DNA of 64,000 bases from an uncultured SAR116 cluster alpha proteobacterium. GTDB lineage: Bacteria; Pseudomonadota; Alphaproteobacteria; Puniceispirillales; Marisalimonadaceae. The stretch spans positions 124,001 to 188,000 of the forward strand of contig CACNWE010000001.1 of assembly GCA_902623995.1 (NCBI GenBank). Direction: 5' to 3'. Below are positions 16,638 through 25,366 of this stretch, in pieces; within the stretch, counting starts at the first letter, position 1, and each line of letters begins with the position of its first letter. Both the position numbers and the translations under genes were made by a program. The notes below the pieces were generated by a model. That model did not search any database. It worked only from the letters and a program-made list of their open reading frames with translations, and was not told the origin of the DNA.

Positions 16638-17377
16638 ATCCGGTAATCCAGGTGCAAGACCTTAGCAAAAGCTTTGGGGATAATTCTGTGTTACGTCGTG
16701 TATCGATGGATGTAGCCACTGGTGAAACTGTTGTAATTATTGGAGCATCTGGTTCAGGTAAGACCACCTTTCTACGCTGCCTGAATAGATTGGAGGAGCC
16801 TGGCGCTGGTACTATACGGTTAGATGGAAACCCAGTGGTGAATAGTGGTTCTGAAAAACAAATCGCAGACCAACGCAGTCAATTTGGCTTTGTTTTCCAA
16901 AGGTTCAATCTATTTCCTCATTTTTCTGCCCTAGATAATGTAGCTATCGGGCCTGAAAAGGTTCGTGGTATGTCTAAGTCGGATGCAAGAGCTCTCGCTG
17001 CAGCTGAACTTAAACGGGTTCATATGTCTGATCACGCAATGAAGCGTCCAGTTCAGCTATCCGGCGGGCAACAGCAAAGAGTAGCAATAGCACGAGCACT
17101 AGCAATGAAGCCTAGAGTTATGCTGTTTGATGAACCAACTTCGGCACTGGATCCTGAACTGGTTCAAGAGGTACTAGATGTGATGAAGGAATTAGCAAAC
17201 GGAGGTATGACTATGGTAGTAGTTACCCATGAAATGAATTTTGCGCGTGAAGTTGCAGACCGTGTAATTTATATGGAGAATGGTAGGATTGCTGAGGAGG
17301 GTCCACCAGAGATTCTGTTCAGAGAACCAAAATCGCCTGGTGCACAGCGGTTTCTTAGGCATTTGACCCATGAGTGA
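16631..17377 (+). CDS. polar amino acid-type ABC transporter ATPase
   Basis: A 248-residue cytoplasmic ATPase of the GlnQ/HisP family that powers the adjoining permease. Walker A is GASGSGKTT near residues 38-46, the Q loop is in [14 protein letters not shown], the signature is LSGGQQQR, Walker B is [12 protein letters not shown] and the switch His is in VVTHEMNFA. Length and motif spacing are normal. It overlaps the permease by 7 bases and the amidohydrolase by 8 bases, so the three are probably translationally coupled. Confidence 0.94.
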   Translation: MVNPVIQVQDLSKSFGDNSVLRRVSMDVATGETVVIIGASGSGKTTFLRCLNRLEEPGAGTIRLDGNPVVNSGSEKQIADQRSQFGFVFQRFNLFPHFSALDNVAIGPEKVRGMSKSDARALAAAELKRVHMSDHAMKRPVQLSGGQQQRVAIARALAMKPRVMLFDEPTSALDPELVQEVLDVMKELANGGMTMVVVTHEMNFAREVADRVIYMENGRIAEEGPPEILFREPKSPGAQRFLRHLTHE

Positions 17378-18743
17378 AGCTCTTGCAACACCAGATATGA
17401 TCGTAGCAGGAGGCACTCTGCTTACATCAGATCCCAATAGACCTTACATCCAAGAAGGTTGGGTAGTTATAGATAATGGCCGAATACAGTCAATACAAGA
17501 CAAAAAGCCGGACAGATTTCACCCGGCAACAAAAGTAATTGATGCGAAGGGGTTTGTCATTACACCTGGGTTTGTTAACGTCCACACCCATGCTATCCTT
17601 AGTATGGTTCGCGGAGTGGCGGAAGATATGGGGTTTGCGCCGGCTTATACCATTGGTGTGCCTCATGGACATGATCCAAGCCCAGAAGAGGCATATGCCA
17701 TGGCTCAGCTGGGCGGTTTAGAAGCACTCCTCTTCGGATCAACGATAATCAACGATACCTTCACACACCAGAATATTGCACTTCCAGCGATGGCTGAAAC
17801 AGGGATCAGAGCATGGGGCTGTGGAAGAATCCACGATGTTGATTTTACACGCGTACATCTCGGTGAGTGGACCTATAACACAGAAATAGGAGAACATACT
17901 CTTAGAGAAGCCTTGGAACTGATTGAAGAATACCACGATCCAGTTAGTCTACGCACTGGGGTGGTTCTAGCACCTCACGCGCCAGACACTTGTTCGCCAG
18001 ATCTATTGCGCCAAGTACGTAATATGCGCGACCACAAAGGATTGCGGATCAACACTCATGTTTCACAAAGTCAAGTTGAAGTTGATTTCATTCGAGAACG
18101 TGACAAGATGAGCCCCCCTGAATTATTGGAAGATGTCGGACTGCTAGATGATCGTTTAATTGGTGCGCATTGTATACACGTCTCAAAAACAGATATTGAG
18201 CGACTTGGACGCGCAGGCGCACATTTGGCTCATATAGCTAAGGGCAATCAAACACACGGACAGGTAGCGCCGACCAGTGCTCTGCGTCGCGCGGGTATGA
18301 ATTTGGCACTTTCAACCGACAACATGCATGCTGATATGGTAGAATTGATGAGATGGGCTTTAGCTTCAGGTCGTTTGCAAGATGGTAAGATTACCGACGA
18401 TTGGCAGCCTACCAATGTATTTGAGGCTGCTACAATTGGAGGTGCGCGGGCGCTTGGTCTGGAAGACGAGGTTGGTTCTTTAACAGTTGGTAAACGTGCT
18501 GATTTAGTAATGTTTGACTTTAGGCGCCCACATTTGAGACCGCTTACAAACGTGTTGGGAACACTTGTACACACAGGACAGGGTCGAGACGTAGATACAG
18601 TCATTGTGGAGGGCGAGGTTGTTGTTTCTGGTGGAGAGCCACTACGAGTAGACAAATCAGCTGTTCTTGAAGCTGCAGAAACTGCAGCCGCTGCGCTATG
18701 GCGCCGAGCGCGATCAGAAGAGTTAGCGTTTTCAAAAAGTTAA
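17370..18743 (+). CDS. amidohydrolase of the ATZ/TRZ (cytosine deaminase-like) family
   Basis: A 457-residue metal-dependent hydrolase. A beta-sandwich part at both ends (residues 1-65 and about 385-440) encloses the barrel. Metal ligands expected from the family are present: His72 and His74 in NVHTHA, His230 in NTHVSQ, His267 in GAHCIH and Asp317 in STDN. The residue three after His230, which is the catalytic Glu (HxxE) in most deaminases and dechlorinases of this family, is Gln233. Substrates in the family include N-heterocycles, methylthioadenosine and guanine; the exact one is unknown. The 8-base overlap with the transporter ATPase suggests that the imported compound is its substrate. The gene is in the high-G+C island and ends 51 bases before the right island repeat. 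Confidence 0.86.
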   Translation: MSEALATPDMIVAGGTLLTSDPNRPYIQEGWVVIDNGRIQSIQDKKPDRFHPATKVIDAKGFVITPGFVNVHTHAILSMVRGVAEDMGFAPAYTIGVPHGHDPSPEEAYAMAQLGGLEALLFGSTIINDTFTHQNIALPAMAETGIRAWGCGRIHDVDFTRVHLGEWTYNTEIGEHTLREALELIEEYHDPVSLRTGVVLAPHAPDTCSPDLLRQVRNMRDHKGLRINTHVSQSQVEVDFIRERDKMSPPELLEDVGLLDDRLIGAHCIHVSKTDIERLGRAGAHLAHIAKGNQTHGQVAPTSALRRAGMNLALSTDNMHADMVELMRWALASGRLQDGKITDDWQPTNVFEAATIGGARALGLEDEVGSLTVGKRADLVMFDFRRPHLRPLTNVLGTLVHTGQGRDVDTVIVEGEVVVSGGEPLRVDKSAVLEAAETAAAALWRRARSEELAFSKS

Positions 18744-18794
18744 ATTTTAAGAATGTTGGTTGAATTCAAAACTACGAATAACCTTCTAAACCCC

Positions 18795-18871
18795 CTACCT
18801 ACATTTATTTATGAAGTTTGGTAGGGATACCCGGAATCGAACCGGGAAGCCTTGCGGCACTGGTTTTTGAG
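18795..18871 (-). repeat. island end inside tRNA-Leu (right repeat)
   Basis: The intact partner of the 77-bp repeat at 14414-14490. On the tRNA strand it starts with CTCAAAAA at the anticodon loop and continues through the CCA and 24 bases of 3' flank. The start in the anticodon loop is a classical crossover site for tyrosine integrases that target tRNA genes. Confidence 0.85.
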
Positions 18872-18903
18872 ACCAGCGTGTTTACCTATTTCACCATATC
18901 CCC
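18819..18903 (-). tRNA. tRNA-Leu (anticodon CAA)
   Basis: An 85-base class II tRNA read from the minus strand. The acceptor stem GGGGATA pairs with TATCCCT (one G-U pair at the first position), followed by discriminator A and an encoded CCA. The anticodon stem CTGGT/ACCAG holds the loop CTCAAAA, giving anticodon CAA for UUG codons. A long variable arm with the GCC/GGC stem and a T arm with GTTCGAATC are present, as expected of tRNA-Leu. The gene is the insertion target of the island to its left. Confidence 0.95.
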
Positions 18904-18994
18904 AAATAATTATTTCAATTACCTATTTAATACTTATAACAATGTTAATAAATTTAAAATATTAATTTAATTTTTTTAATATATAACAAGCAAC

Positions 18995-19594
18995 ATGATA
19001 TTCTTAAGTATTAAAACTAAAATTGATCTTTTAATTGAAAAAGCAAAGTATAATGCGAAAAAATCCTTAGCTGAAAAAATTCTTGGCTTTGTTTCTTCAA
19101 TAGAATCAATAATTTTTCCTATTCCAGTTGATCCATTTCTTGCAGGATTGACATTAGCTGCCCCTAAGAAAGTTTTAAAATTTGCATTATTTTGTACGAT
19201 TGGCTCTGTTATCGGAGGTGTTGTAGGATGGTTGCTGGGTTATTTTATAGGACCTTCAATTGAAAATATATTATTGAACATTCCTTGGTTTACCGAAGAA
19301 AAATTTATGTCAGTAAAGTCAGCCTATAATGAAAATGGTATGCTAATAATTTTTTTAGGAGCATTTACACCTCTTCCATACAAAATCATTACCATTACAA
19401 GTGGTATGGCTGGAATAAACATTATTGGGTTTGTATTAATGTCTCTTGTAGGGAGGGGTATAAGATTTTTTATGGTTGCATATTTAACAAAATATTTTGG
19501 GATGCCAGCTTTATTATTTTTACAGAGACATTTTCTTTTATCTTCTAGTATATTAGGAATAGCAATTATTGTATTTTCGATTTATGTTTTTTAA
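18995..19594 (+). CDS. DedA/YqaA-like membrane protein
   Basis: A 199-residue inner-membrane protein of the VTT/SNARE-associated family. The re-entrant motif region is seen as SSIESIIFPIPVDPFLAGL near residues 35-53, GGVVGWLLGYFIG near 75-87, and FLGAFTPLPYKIITITSGMAG at about 121-141, the last with the FTP-P pattern common in YqaA. Related proteins move or scramble undecaprenyl phosphate or other lipids; the substrate here is not known. It is followed without a gap by dsbB and then by coq7, so the three form one transcript. The start is an ATG 92 bases from the tRNA. Confidence 0.8.
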   Translation: MIFLSIKTKIDLLIEKAKYNAKKSLAEKILGFVSSIESIIFPIPVDPFLAGLTLAAPKKVLKFALFCTIGSVIGGVVGWLLGYFIGPSIENILLNIPWFTEEKFMSVKSAYNENGMLIIFLGAFTPLPYKIITITSGMAGINIIGFVLMSLVGRGIRFFMVAYLTKYFGMPALLFLQRHFLLSSSILGIAIIVFSIYVF

Positions 19595-20077
19595 ATGTCC
19601 ACAAGCAATATTTTCAAAATTTCGTTTATTTTTTCATCTTTAATGCTACTTTCAGCTTTTTATTTAGAGTATTTTCATGGTGCTTTACCGTGCGATCTTT
19701 GTATCACTCAAAGATGGTTTCATGGTGCAATCATTGGTTATAGTTTCATAATTATTTTAATTATTAACAAAATTTTAATTTCTAACAAACTTCTAGTGCT
19801 AGTTGTTGCTATTCTTTGGCTTTCAAGCTCCTTAGCTGGGTTATACCATTTTGGAATAGAGATGAATTTTTGGACTGGTCCTGATGGGTGTTCATCAAAT
19901 ATTGATTTTTCAAAAGATACACTTACATACTTATTAAATAAGTCTCCTATCAAGTGTGACGAAATAATGTTTGAAATATTAGGATTATCTCTTGCTGGTT
20001 GGAACGCGCTAGCTTCATTCTTTATCTTCTTACTAGCTATTATTTTATTATTTAACAAAAGGCTAATGAAAATATGA
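19595..20077 (+). CDS. dsbB: disulfide bond formation protein B (DsbB-like)
   Basis: A 160-residue inner-membrane protein with four predicted helices. Cys33 and Cys36 in LPCDLCITQRW form the quinone-side pair, and Cys99 and Cys121 in the second periplasmic loop form the DsbA-side pair. DsbB reoxidises DsbA with ubiquinone. The ATG follows directly on the stop of the preceding gene and the end overlaps coq7 by 4 bases (ATGA), so coupling is expected. A link with ubiquinone biosynthesis through coq7 makes functional sense. Confidence 0.9.
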   Translation: MSTSNIFKISFIFSSLMLLSAFYLEYFHGALPCDLCITQRWFHGAIIGYSFIIILIINKILISNKLLVLVVAILWLSSSLAGLYHFGIEMNFWTGPDGCSSNIDFSKDTLTYLLNKSPIKCDEIMFEILGLSLAGWNALASFFIFLLAIILLFNKRLMKI

Positions 20078-20598
20078 ATAAGAAATCAAACAAAAATCAT
20101 ATCGATTCAATATTAAGAGTAGATCACGCTGGAGAAACCGCAGCTGCCAAAATATATGATGGTCAATTAGCAGTACTAAAAAACACACCGGTTGGACCAA
20201 CTATTCAGCATATGAAAGACCAAGAACAAGAACACCTAGATACATTCAATAAACTTTTATATGAAAATGATACTAGACCTACAGCATTACTTCCACTTTG
20301 GAATGTCATGGGCTTTGGCCTTGGAGTTGCTAGTGCTGTAATGGGTGAAAAGGCAGCTATGGCTTGTACTATTGCAGTGGAAGAAGTGATCGGAGAGCAT
20401 TATGCAAAGCAAGCGGAGACCCTGAATGATGATCACAAAGAACTTAAATCAACTTTAATGAAGTTCAGAGATGATGAGTTAGATCATCTTGAAACAGGTG
20501 TTGAACATGACGGAGAAAACGCACCTGGTTATGAAATAATGAAAGCTATTGTGCAACTTGGATGCAGAACAGCTATTAAAATTTCAGAAAAAATTTAA
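20074..20598 (+). CDS. coq7: 3-demethoxyubiquinol 3-hydroxylase Coq7
   Basis: A 174-residue diiron hydroxylase that carries out the last ring hydroxylation in ubiquinone synthesis. The ligand motifs are in order: DHAGETAA near residue 17, DQEQEHLDTF near 49, AVEEVIGEHY near 109 and DDELDHLETGVEHD near 131. The length is that of the compact bacterial form. It starts in the stop codon of dsbB and its 3' end faces the convergent HNH gene with a gap of six bases. Confidence 0.95.
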   Translation: MNKKSNKNHIDSILRVDHAGETAAAKIYDGQLAVLKNTPVGPTIQHMKDQEQEHLDTFNKLLYENDTRPTALLPLWNVMGFGLGVASAVMGEKAAMACTIAVEEVIGEHYAKQAETLNDDHKELKSTLMKFRDDELDHLETGVEHDGENAPGYEIMKAIVQLGCRTAIKISEKI

Positions 20599-20604
20599 TT
20601 AAAC

Positions 20605-21162
20605 TTAATTTTCTAGTTCTATATCCCAATACAAAAAATCCCGCCAAGATTGATGTAAATAATTTGGAGGGAAATGCCTTCCATTTCTTTTAAGCAAATT
20701 AGTTGTTGGAGCTTCGGGTTTAATTATTGGAAACATATTTATTTCCTTGGCATTTTTACTTCCCTTTTTGAAGTTACAAGTTCTACATGCAGCTACCACA
20801 TTTGTCCAATTGGTCTTTCCACCCTTAGATCTAGGTATTACATGATCAAAAGTTAGATCGTGCGATTGTTTAATTACACCACAATACTGACAGGAGAATT
20901 TATCTCTTAAAAAAACATTAAATCTTGTAAACACCGGTGACTTTTGATTTTTTACATATTCTTTTAAAGAAATAACACTTGGCACTTTCATAGAAAACCC
21001 AGGTGACCTTACAACTTCATCATATTCAGATACAATGTTTACCCTATCAAGAAAAACAGCTTTTATCGTATCCTGCCATGACCATAATGATAATGGAAAA
21101 TAACTTAGAGGTTGATAGTCAGCATTTAGCACTAAAGTAGGAGAGAATGTAGAAGCAGTCAT
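20605..21162 (-). CDS. HNH endonuclease family protein
   Basis: A 185-residue protein with a C-terminal HNH nuclease domain: zinc knuckle CQYCG, the core LTFDHVIPRSKGG, N-W-T-N-V, and a second CRTC pair before NFKKGS. The N-terminal 70 residues (TLVLNADYQPLSYFPLSLWSW) match a widely distributed chromosomal form found in alphaproteobacteria and cyanobacteria, not a mobile intron or restriction enzyme. Its biological role is unknown. No mobile element signs surround it. It stands alone, converging on coq7. Confidence 0.85.
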   Translation of the reverse strand: MTASTFSPTLVLNADYQPLSYFPLSLWSWQDTIKAVFLDRVNIVSEYDEVVRSPGFSMKVPSVISLKEYVKNQKSPVFTRFNVFLRDKFSCQYCGVIKQSHDLTFDHVIPRSKGGKTNWTNVVAACRTCNFKKGSKNAKEINMFPIIKPEAPTTNLLKRNGRHFPPNYLHQSWRDFLYWDIELEN

Positions 21163-21248
21163 AAAATTTAATATTTAACTATGGTTAGATTTCTTATAAT
21201 CCTATCAATATTACAATTTAATGAAACTAAAAATTTTATTTAAATGAA

Positions 21249-21905
21249 TTAATTTAACATCTTTAAAAATTCCATTCCTTTACTGATACCTTCAGGATCA
21301 ATCCCGTGAGCAAGATTTTGTCTAGATAAAGTTTGAGTGTTGAAACCAATTTTATTTAAGAGATTTTTTGATCTTTCTAATGACTCAATCGGTACAACTT
21401 CATCTTGTTCTCCATGAACTAGTAATATTGGCGTGTCTGAGAATTTATGTTTACCATTTAAAATTTTATCATTTGCGGCATCTATATTTTCTTGTCTTAA
21501 TGCACCAGAATATCCAATTATTGCACCGAGTTGTTTATCATTAATTAACAAACACTGCATACCCATCATAGCACCTTGTGAAAAACCAATTAGTATTACA
21601 TCTTTGAAAGTTAAATTTAATTTTTTTGCTTCATTTTCAATTAATTCAAGCAAACCTAATGAAGCTTTAATAGCACCCTTTGGAATTTCCTCTATTGGGA
21701 ACCATTGCCTTCCTTTAGGAGAAATTTCACATGGATGAGGAGCATCAGGAGATATAAAGCTAGCATTTGGCAAAGCCATTCCAAAAGGATTTGCTAAATC
21801 AATTAAATCTTTTCCATCTGCACCATATCCATGAAGAAAAACAACTAACTTATTTGCATTTCCACCAGCAGGTGGATTCTGTCTATAAATTTTCTTATTA
21901 TTCAT
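21249..21905 (-). CDS. carboxylesterase/lysophospholipase, alpha/beta hydrolase
   Basis: A 218-residue cytoplasmic serine hydrolase of the YpfH/phospholipase-carboxylesterase family. FLHGYGADGKDL near residues 23-33 forms the oxyanion side, Ser109 in IGFSQGAMM is the nucleophile, Asp in HGEQDEVVP and His in NLAHGID complete the triad. There is no signal peptide. Such enzymes cleave short acyl esters and, in eukaryotes, acyl-protein thioesters; the natural substrate here is not known. It is divergent from moaA across a short gap. Confidence 0.88.
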   Translation of the reverse strand: MNNKKIYRQNPPAGGNANKLVVFLHGYGADGKDLIDLANPFGMALPNASFISPDAPHPCEISPKGRQWFPIEEIPKGAIKASLGLLELIENEAKKLNLTFKDVILIGFSQGAMMGMQCLLINDKQLGAIIGYSGALRQENIDAANDKILNGKHKFSDTPILLVHGEQDEVVPIESLERSKNLLNKIGFNTQTLSRQNLAHGIDPEGISKGMEFLKMLN

Positions 21906-22023
21906 TTAATACCTAAAATTATTGTATTAAATTCATTATATAACCTACATAAAAAAATTGTTACTTAAATTTATGAAATTAGAGTATAATAAATTTTCTT
22001 GGGAGATATATAAGATACATTCT

Positions 22024-23040
22024 ATGAATGAAATAATTAATAATACAAATAAGTTAATCGATCCTTTTGGAAGAACCGTAGATTATTTAAGAGTATCTGT
22101 AACTGACAGGTGTGATTTCAGATGCACCTATTGTATGGCAGAAGACATGCAATTTCTTCCTAAAAAAGATATTTTAAGCCTTGAGGAATTAGAAGATATC
22201 TGCAGAGTTTTTATGAGACTTGGAACAAGAAAAATAAGATTAACAGGTGGTGAACCTTTAGTTAGAAAAGGTATAATGCAAGTTATAAATAACTTAGGAA
22301 AAGAAGTTGGAAATTCTCTTGATGAATTAACAATTACTACAAATGGTAGTCAATTAGAAACAAAAGCAGAAGAGTTATTTAATGCAGGCGTTAGACGAAT
22401 TAACGTATCATTAGATCATCTTGATCCTGACAAGTTTAGAGAAATAACAAGATGGGGAGACCTAGAAAAAGTAAAGAGAGGTCTAAAAAAAGCTCGGGAA
22501 GTTGGGCTTAAAATTAAAATCAATACAGTAGCGATAAGTAATTTCAATCAATATCATTTACCTGAAATATTGGCATGGTGTGGAGAAGAACATTTTGATA
22601 TGACGATTATTGAAGTAATGCCAATGGGTGATATAGGTGGAGATACTCGATATGGACAATATCTTCCATTATCACAGGTTAGAAAGGACCTTCAAAAAAA
22701 ATTTACTCTTACTGATCTTCCAGAAAGAACTAGCGGTCCTGCTAGATACGTTTCTGTAAAGGAGACTAGAAATAAACTTGGTTTTATTACCCCTTTAACT
22801 CATAACTTTTGTGAAAGTTGTAACAGAGTAAGGCTTACCTGCACCGGAATCCTTTACATGTGTCTAGGTCAAGATGACAATGCTGATTTAAAAATTGTAT
22901 TACGTAATAAAGGTTTAAATGCACTTGAAGATACCATAAAAAAAGCCATAGAAAGAAAACCAAAAGGACATGATTTTGAAATCTCACGTCAGTCACCAAA
23001 TATATCTGTAAATAGACATATGTCCCTGACAGGGGGATAA
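22024..23040 (+). CDS. moaA: GTP 3',8-cyclase MoaA
   Basis: A 338-residue radical SAM enzyme for the first step of molybdenum cofactor synthesis. The first cluster motif is in [11 protein letters not shown], about 30 residues from the start, followed by [10 protein letters not shown]. The second, substrate-binding cluster is made by [12 protein letters not shown] and a later Cys in YMCLG. The C-terminus is the conserved GG, needed with MoaC. An open frame extends 22 codons upstream to a TTG, with an ATG at 21973; none of these starts has a strong ribosome site, and I chose 22024 because family members begin close to the DPFGR motif. SoxC needs this cofactor. Confidence 0.94.
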   Translation: MNEIINNTNKLIDPFGRTVDYLRVSVTDRCDFRCTYCMAEDMQFLPKKDILSLEELEDICRVFMRLGTRKIRLTGGEPLVRKGIMQVINNLGKEVGNSLDELTITTNGSQLETKAEELFNAGVRRINVSLDHLDPDKFREITRWGDLEKVKRGLKKAREVGLKIKINTVAISNFNQYHLPEILAWCGEEHFDMTIIEVMPMGDIGGDTRYGQYLPLSQVRKDLQKKFTLTDLPERTSGPARYVSVKETRNKLGFITPLTHNFCESCNRVRLTCTGILYMCLGQDDNADLKIVLRNKGLNALEDTIKKAIERKPKGHDFEISRQSPNISVNRHMSLTGG

Positions 23041-23042
23041 AT

Positions 23043-24215
23043 CTAAGTAGCCTTTATTTCTCTTGGATTAATAAACACTATACTTAAAAATAAAATAGAT
23101 ATGGGTATTGATGTATAAAACATCATTATATCCCATCCAAGATTATTGTGTAAACTACCTGCTAAAAAAGACCCCGAGGCAACGAACATAAAGATGATAA
23201 AATCTGAGACACCTTGTACTTTAGCTCTTTCTTCTGGTAAAGCCGATTTAGCTATTATGTCACTTCCACCTACATAAAGAAAATTCCATCCTAAACCGCA
23301 TAAAAATAATGATATCCAAAAGTATTCAATGGTTTGACCCATAATACCAATACAAATTGATAATATGTATAACAAAACTCCCATCAACATAACTTTACGA
23401 TTACCAAGAAAATTTATAATTGATCCTGTGAAAAATGAAGGTGCAAACATGGCAATTACATGCCACTGAATAACTGTTGCGCTTGCACTATCTCCCAATT
23501 TACAAACATTTACAATCTGTAAAGGAGTCGCCGTCATGATAAAACTCATTAAAGAATATCCTACTGACGCAGCTAAAATTGCAATAATGACTGTTTTACG
23601 AATTAAAATTTTACTTAATGGCCTAATTGAATTTTTTGTTGGTTTTGGTTTTTTTATTTTAACAAATATTAAAATCCCAAAATTAAATATTTGTATTAAA
23701 GCAGCACATAAATAAGTTGCTAAATATATATAATCTGAGAAAAAATCAAAAGAGTATCTAGAAACCTCTGGCCCTACTATTGCAGCGATTAACCCTCCAG
23801 CTAAAACTAGGGATATAGCCTTACTTTTTAGTTTTATTGAAACATCATCTGCTGCGGCATAACGATAAAACTGTTGATTAGCTTGAGAAAAACCTAACAA
23901 AATTGATCCAACTATAAATAAAAAAAAGACCTTGTTAAAAATTGAGTAGGCTATTATTGAGCATCCGATAAAGGCTGCCATTGCTCCAATCAAAAACATT
24001 GGCCTTCTTCCTATTTTGCCCATTAATAATGAAACAGGTATAAGAGTTATGGCAATTGTCAAAAATTGCAGTGACAATGGAAGGGTCGCGTTAGATGGAT
24101 CTGTTGCTAGTATAGACCCAACTAAACCAGTATTAATCATATTAATATTTGTAGTAGTTATAGATAAGCCTTGTGCAACTGAGAGAACTAAAATATTTTT
24201 CTTTTCTTGTTCCAA
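23043..24215 (-). CDS. MFS transporter
   Basis: A 390-residue membrane protein with 12 predicted helices. The loop between helices 2 and 3 carries GKIGRRPMFLIGA, the major-facilitator signature, and the middle loop (IKKPKPTKNS) separates two six-helix halves. The substrate is unknown; the YOR378-like general exporter families look similar. Its 3' end is 2 bases from that of moaA on the other strand, with no terminator visible between them. It diverges from the P1 peptidase gene. Confidence 0.85.
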   Translation of the reverse strand: MEQEKKNILVLSVAQGLSITTTNINMINTGLVGSILATDPSNATLPLSLQFLTIAITLIPVSLLMGKIGRRPMFLIGAMAAFIGCSIIAYSIFNKVFFLFIVGSILLGFSQANQQFYRYAAADDVSIKLKSKAISLVLAGGLIAAIVGPEVSRYSFDFFSDYIYLATYLCAALIQIFNFGILIFVKIKKPKPTKNSIRPLSKILIRKTVIIAILAASVGYSLMSFIMTATPLQIVNVCKLGDSASATVIQWHVIAMFAPSFFTGSIINFLGNRKVMLMGVLLYILSICIGIMGQTIEYFWISLFLCGLGWNFLYVGGSDIIAKSALPEERAKVQGVSDFIIFMFVASGSFLAGSLHNNLGWDIMMFYTSIPISILFLSIVFINPREIKAT

Positions 24216-24297
24216 CTACTTGTTGTCTTTATATGGAGATAATATTAACGTCATTTAATAATCATTCTAAATAAACAGTCATTGAAAGAGATCAATA

Positions 24298-25359
24298 ATG
24301 GATCCTGCCCCCGGAAATAAAAACCTTATTACAGATATACCTGGAATTCAAGTTGGTCATGCCGAAGATAATACAATAGGCACAGGCGTAACGGTCATAA
24401 CAGGAGACAATCCTTTTTCAACTGCTGTAGATGTCAGAGGAGGGGGGCCAGGTACAAGAGAGACAGATATGCTAAGTTTAGAAAACTCTATAGGACGTGC
24501 TGATGCGATCGTACTATCTGGTGGTTCTGCATTTGGCCTAGAAGCTTGCTCAGAGGTTCAAAATTTATTAAGACAAGATAATAAAGGGTATAAAGTAGGT
24601 AAGGCTATTGTTCCACTTGTACCTGGAGCAGTGATTTTTGATCTAAATATAAATGATAAACCTTATGTGAACACCATTGGAGAATATTCTCCTTGGAGAG
24701 TACTTGCAAACAAAGCGTTTAAATCAGCTAACACAAATTTTCTTTTAGGTTCTTTTGGGGCAGGATGTGGTGCAACTACAGCCACCCTTAAAGGAGGACA
24801 GGGTTCTTCATCATGGTCGCAAACTTTTTCAAATGGTGAAAAATATACGGTTGGAGCAATTGTTATCAACAATGCTGTAGGTAACCCTTTACTTAATGAA
24901 GGACCACATTTCTTATCTGCTCACTTAGAATTTGATAACGAATTCGGTGGATATGGCGTTAGTAATGATATGTATGACAATATTTTAAGAGCAAAAAGAT
25001 TACCAAAATCAATTGATAGAACTGAAATTTTCGATGACATTTCTAGTAACACAGTTATTGGTGTAGTAGCCACAGATGCACCTTTAACTCGTACAAACCT
25101 CAAAAGATTAGCTATTATGTCACATGATGGTATAGCAAGATCTCTAAGTCCAGCCCATACACCTATGGACGGAGACACAATATTTTCAATAACAACAAGT
25201 CAAGATATCAAAGAACAAGTATTAGATAATGTTGATATATTAGCTCTAGGTTCAAGAGCAAGCGATTGCGTTGCCAGAGCTTGTAATAGAGCTATCTATG
25301 AAGCTGAAGCCATTGGAAATTCCAAACCCGGATGGAAAAATTTTTTTCAATCAAAGTAA
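24298..25359 (+). CDS. P1 family peptidase (DmpA/NylC-like, self-cleaving)
   Basis: A 353-residue N-terminal-nucleophile hydrolase of MEROPS family S58/P1. The start NLITDIPGIQVGHAED, VDVRGGGPGTRETD and VLSGGSAFGLEA are characteristic. The probable self-cleavage site is Asn251-Thr252 in SSNTVIGVVATDAPL, which would give a large alpha and a small beta chain with Thr252 as nucleophile, as in NylC; the DmpA enzyme uses Gly-Ser at this place. Family members remove N-terminal D- or beta-amino acids or hydrolyse nylon oligomers; the natural role here is unknown. It has no signal peptide and stands alone. Confidence 0.88.
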   Translation: MDPAPGNKNLITDIPGIQVGHAEDNTIGTGVTVITGDNPFSTAVDVRGGGPGTRETDMLSLENSIGRADAIVLSGGSAFGLEACSEVQNLLRQDNKGYKVGKAIVPLVPGAVIFDLNINDKPYVNTIGEYSPWRVLANKAFKSANTNFLLGSFGAGCGATTATLKGGQGSSSWSQTFSNGEKYTVGAIVINNAVGNPLLNEGPHFLSAHLEFDNEFGGYGVSNDMYDNILRAKRLPKSIDRTEIFDDISSNTVIGVVATDAPLTRTNLKRLAIMSHDGIARSLSPAHTPMDGDTIFSITTSQDIKEQVLDNVDILALGSRASDCVARACNRAIYEAEAIGNSKPGWKNFFQSK

Positions 25360-25366
25360 TTATTTA

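Larger units (their letters stand above)
14414..18871. mobile_element. genomic island inserted in tRNA-Leu(CAA)
   Basis: A 4.4-kb segment bounded by 77-bp direct repeats with 7 mismatches. The right copy is the 3' part of an intact tRNA-Leu gene, starting exactly at its anticodon loop; the left copy is a tRNA 3' fragment without a 5' half. Inside are four plus-strand genes (binding protein, permease, ATPase, amidohydrolase). Base composition differs: the lines at 18001 and 18541 hold 28 and 30 G+C of 60, against 14 of 60 at 45241 and 24 of 60 at 56941. The repeat structure, tRNA target and composition are those of integrase-mediated insertion. No integrase gene remains, so the island is probably fixed or was carried by a larger element since trimmed. 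Confidence 0.82.

Noticed and set aside
18248-18655. 135-codon minus-strand frame in the amidohydrolase region
   Set aside because: It is antisense to a clear amidohydrolase; long antisense frames are expected in the higher-G+C island and its product is low in complexity.
20605-21162. HNH gene as part of a mobile intron or restriction system
   Set aside because: No methylase, intron or repeat is nearby, and the two-part architecture is that of a common chromosomal protein.
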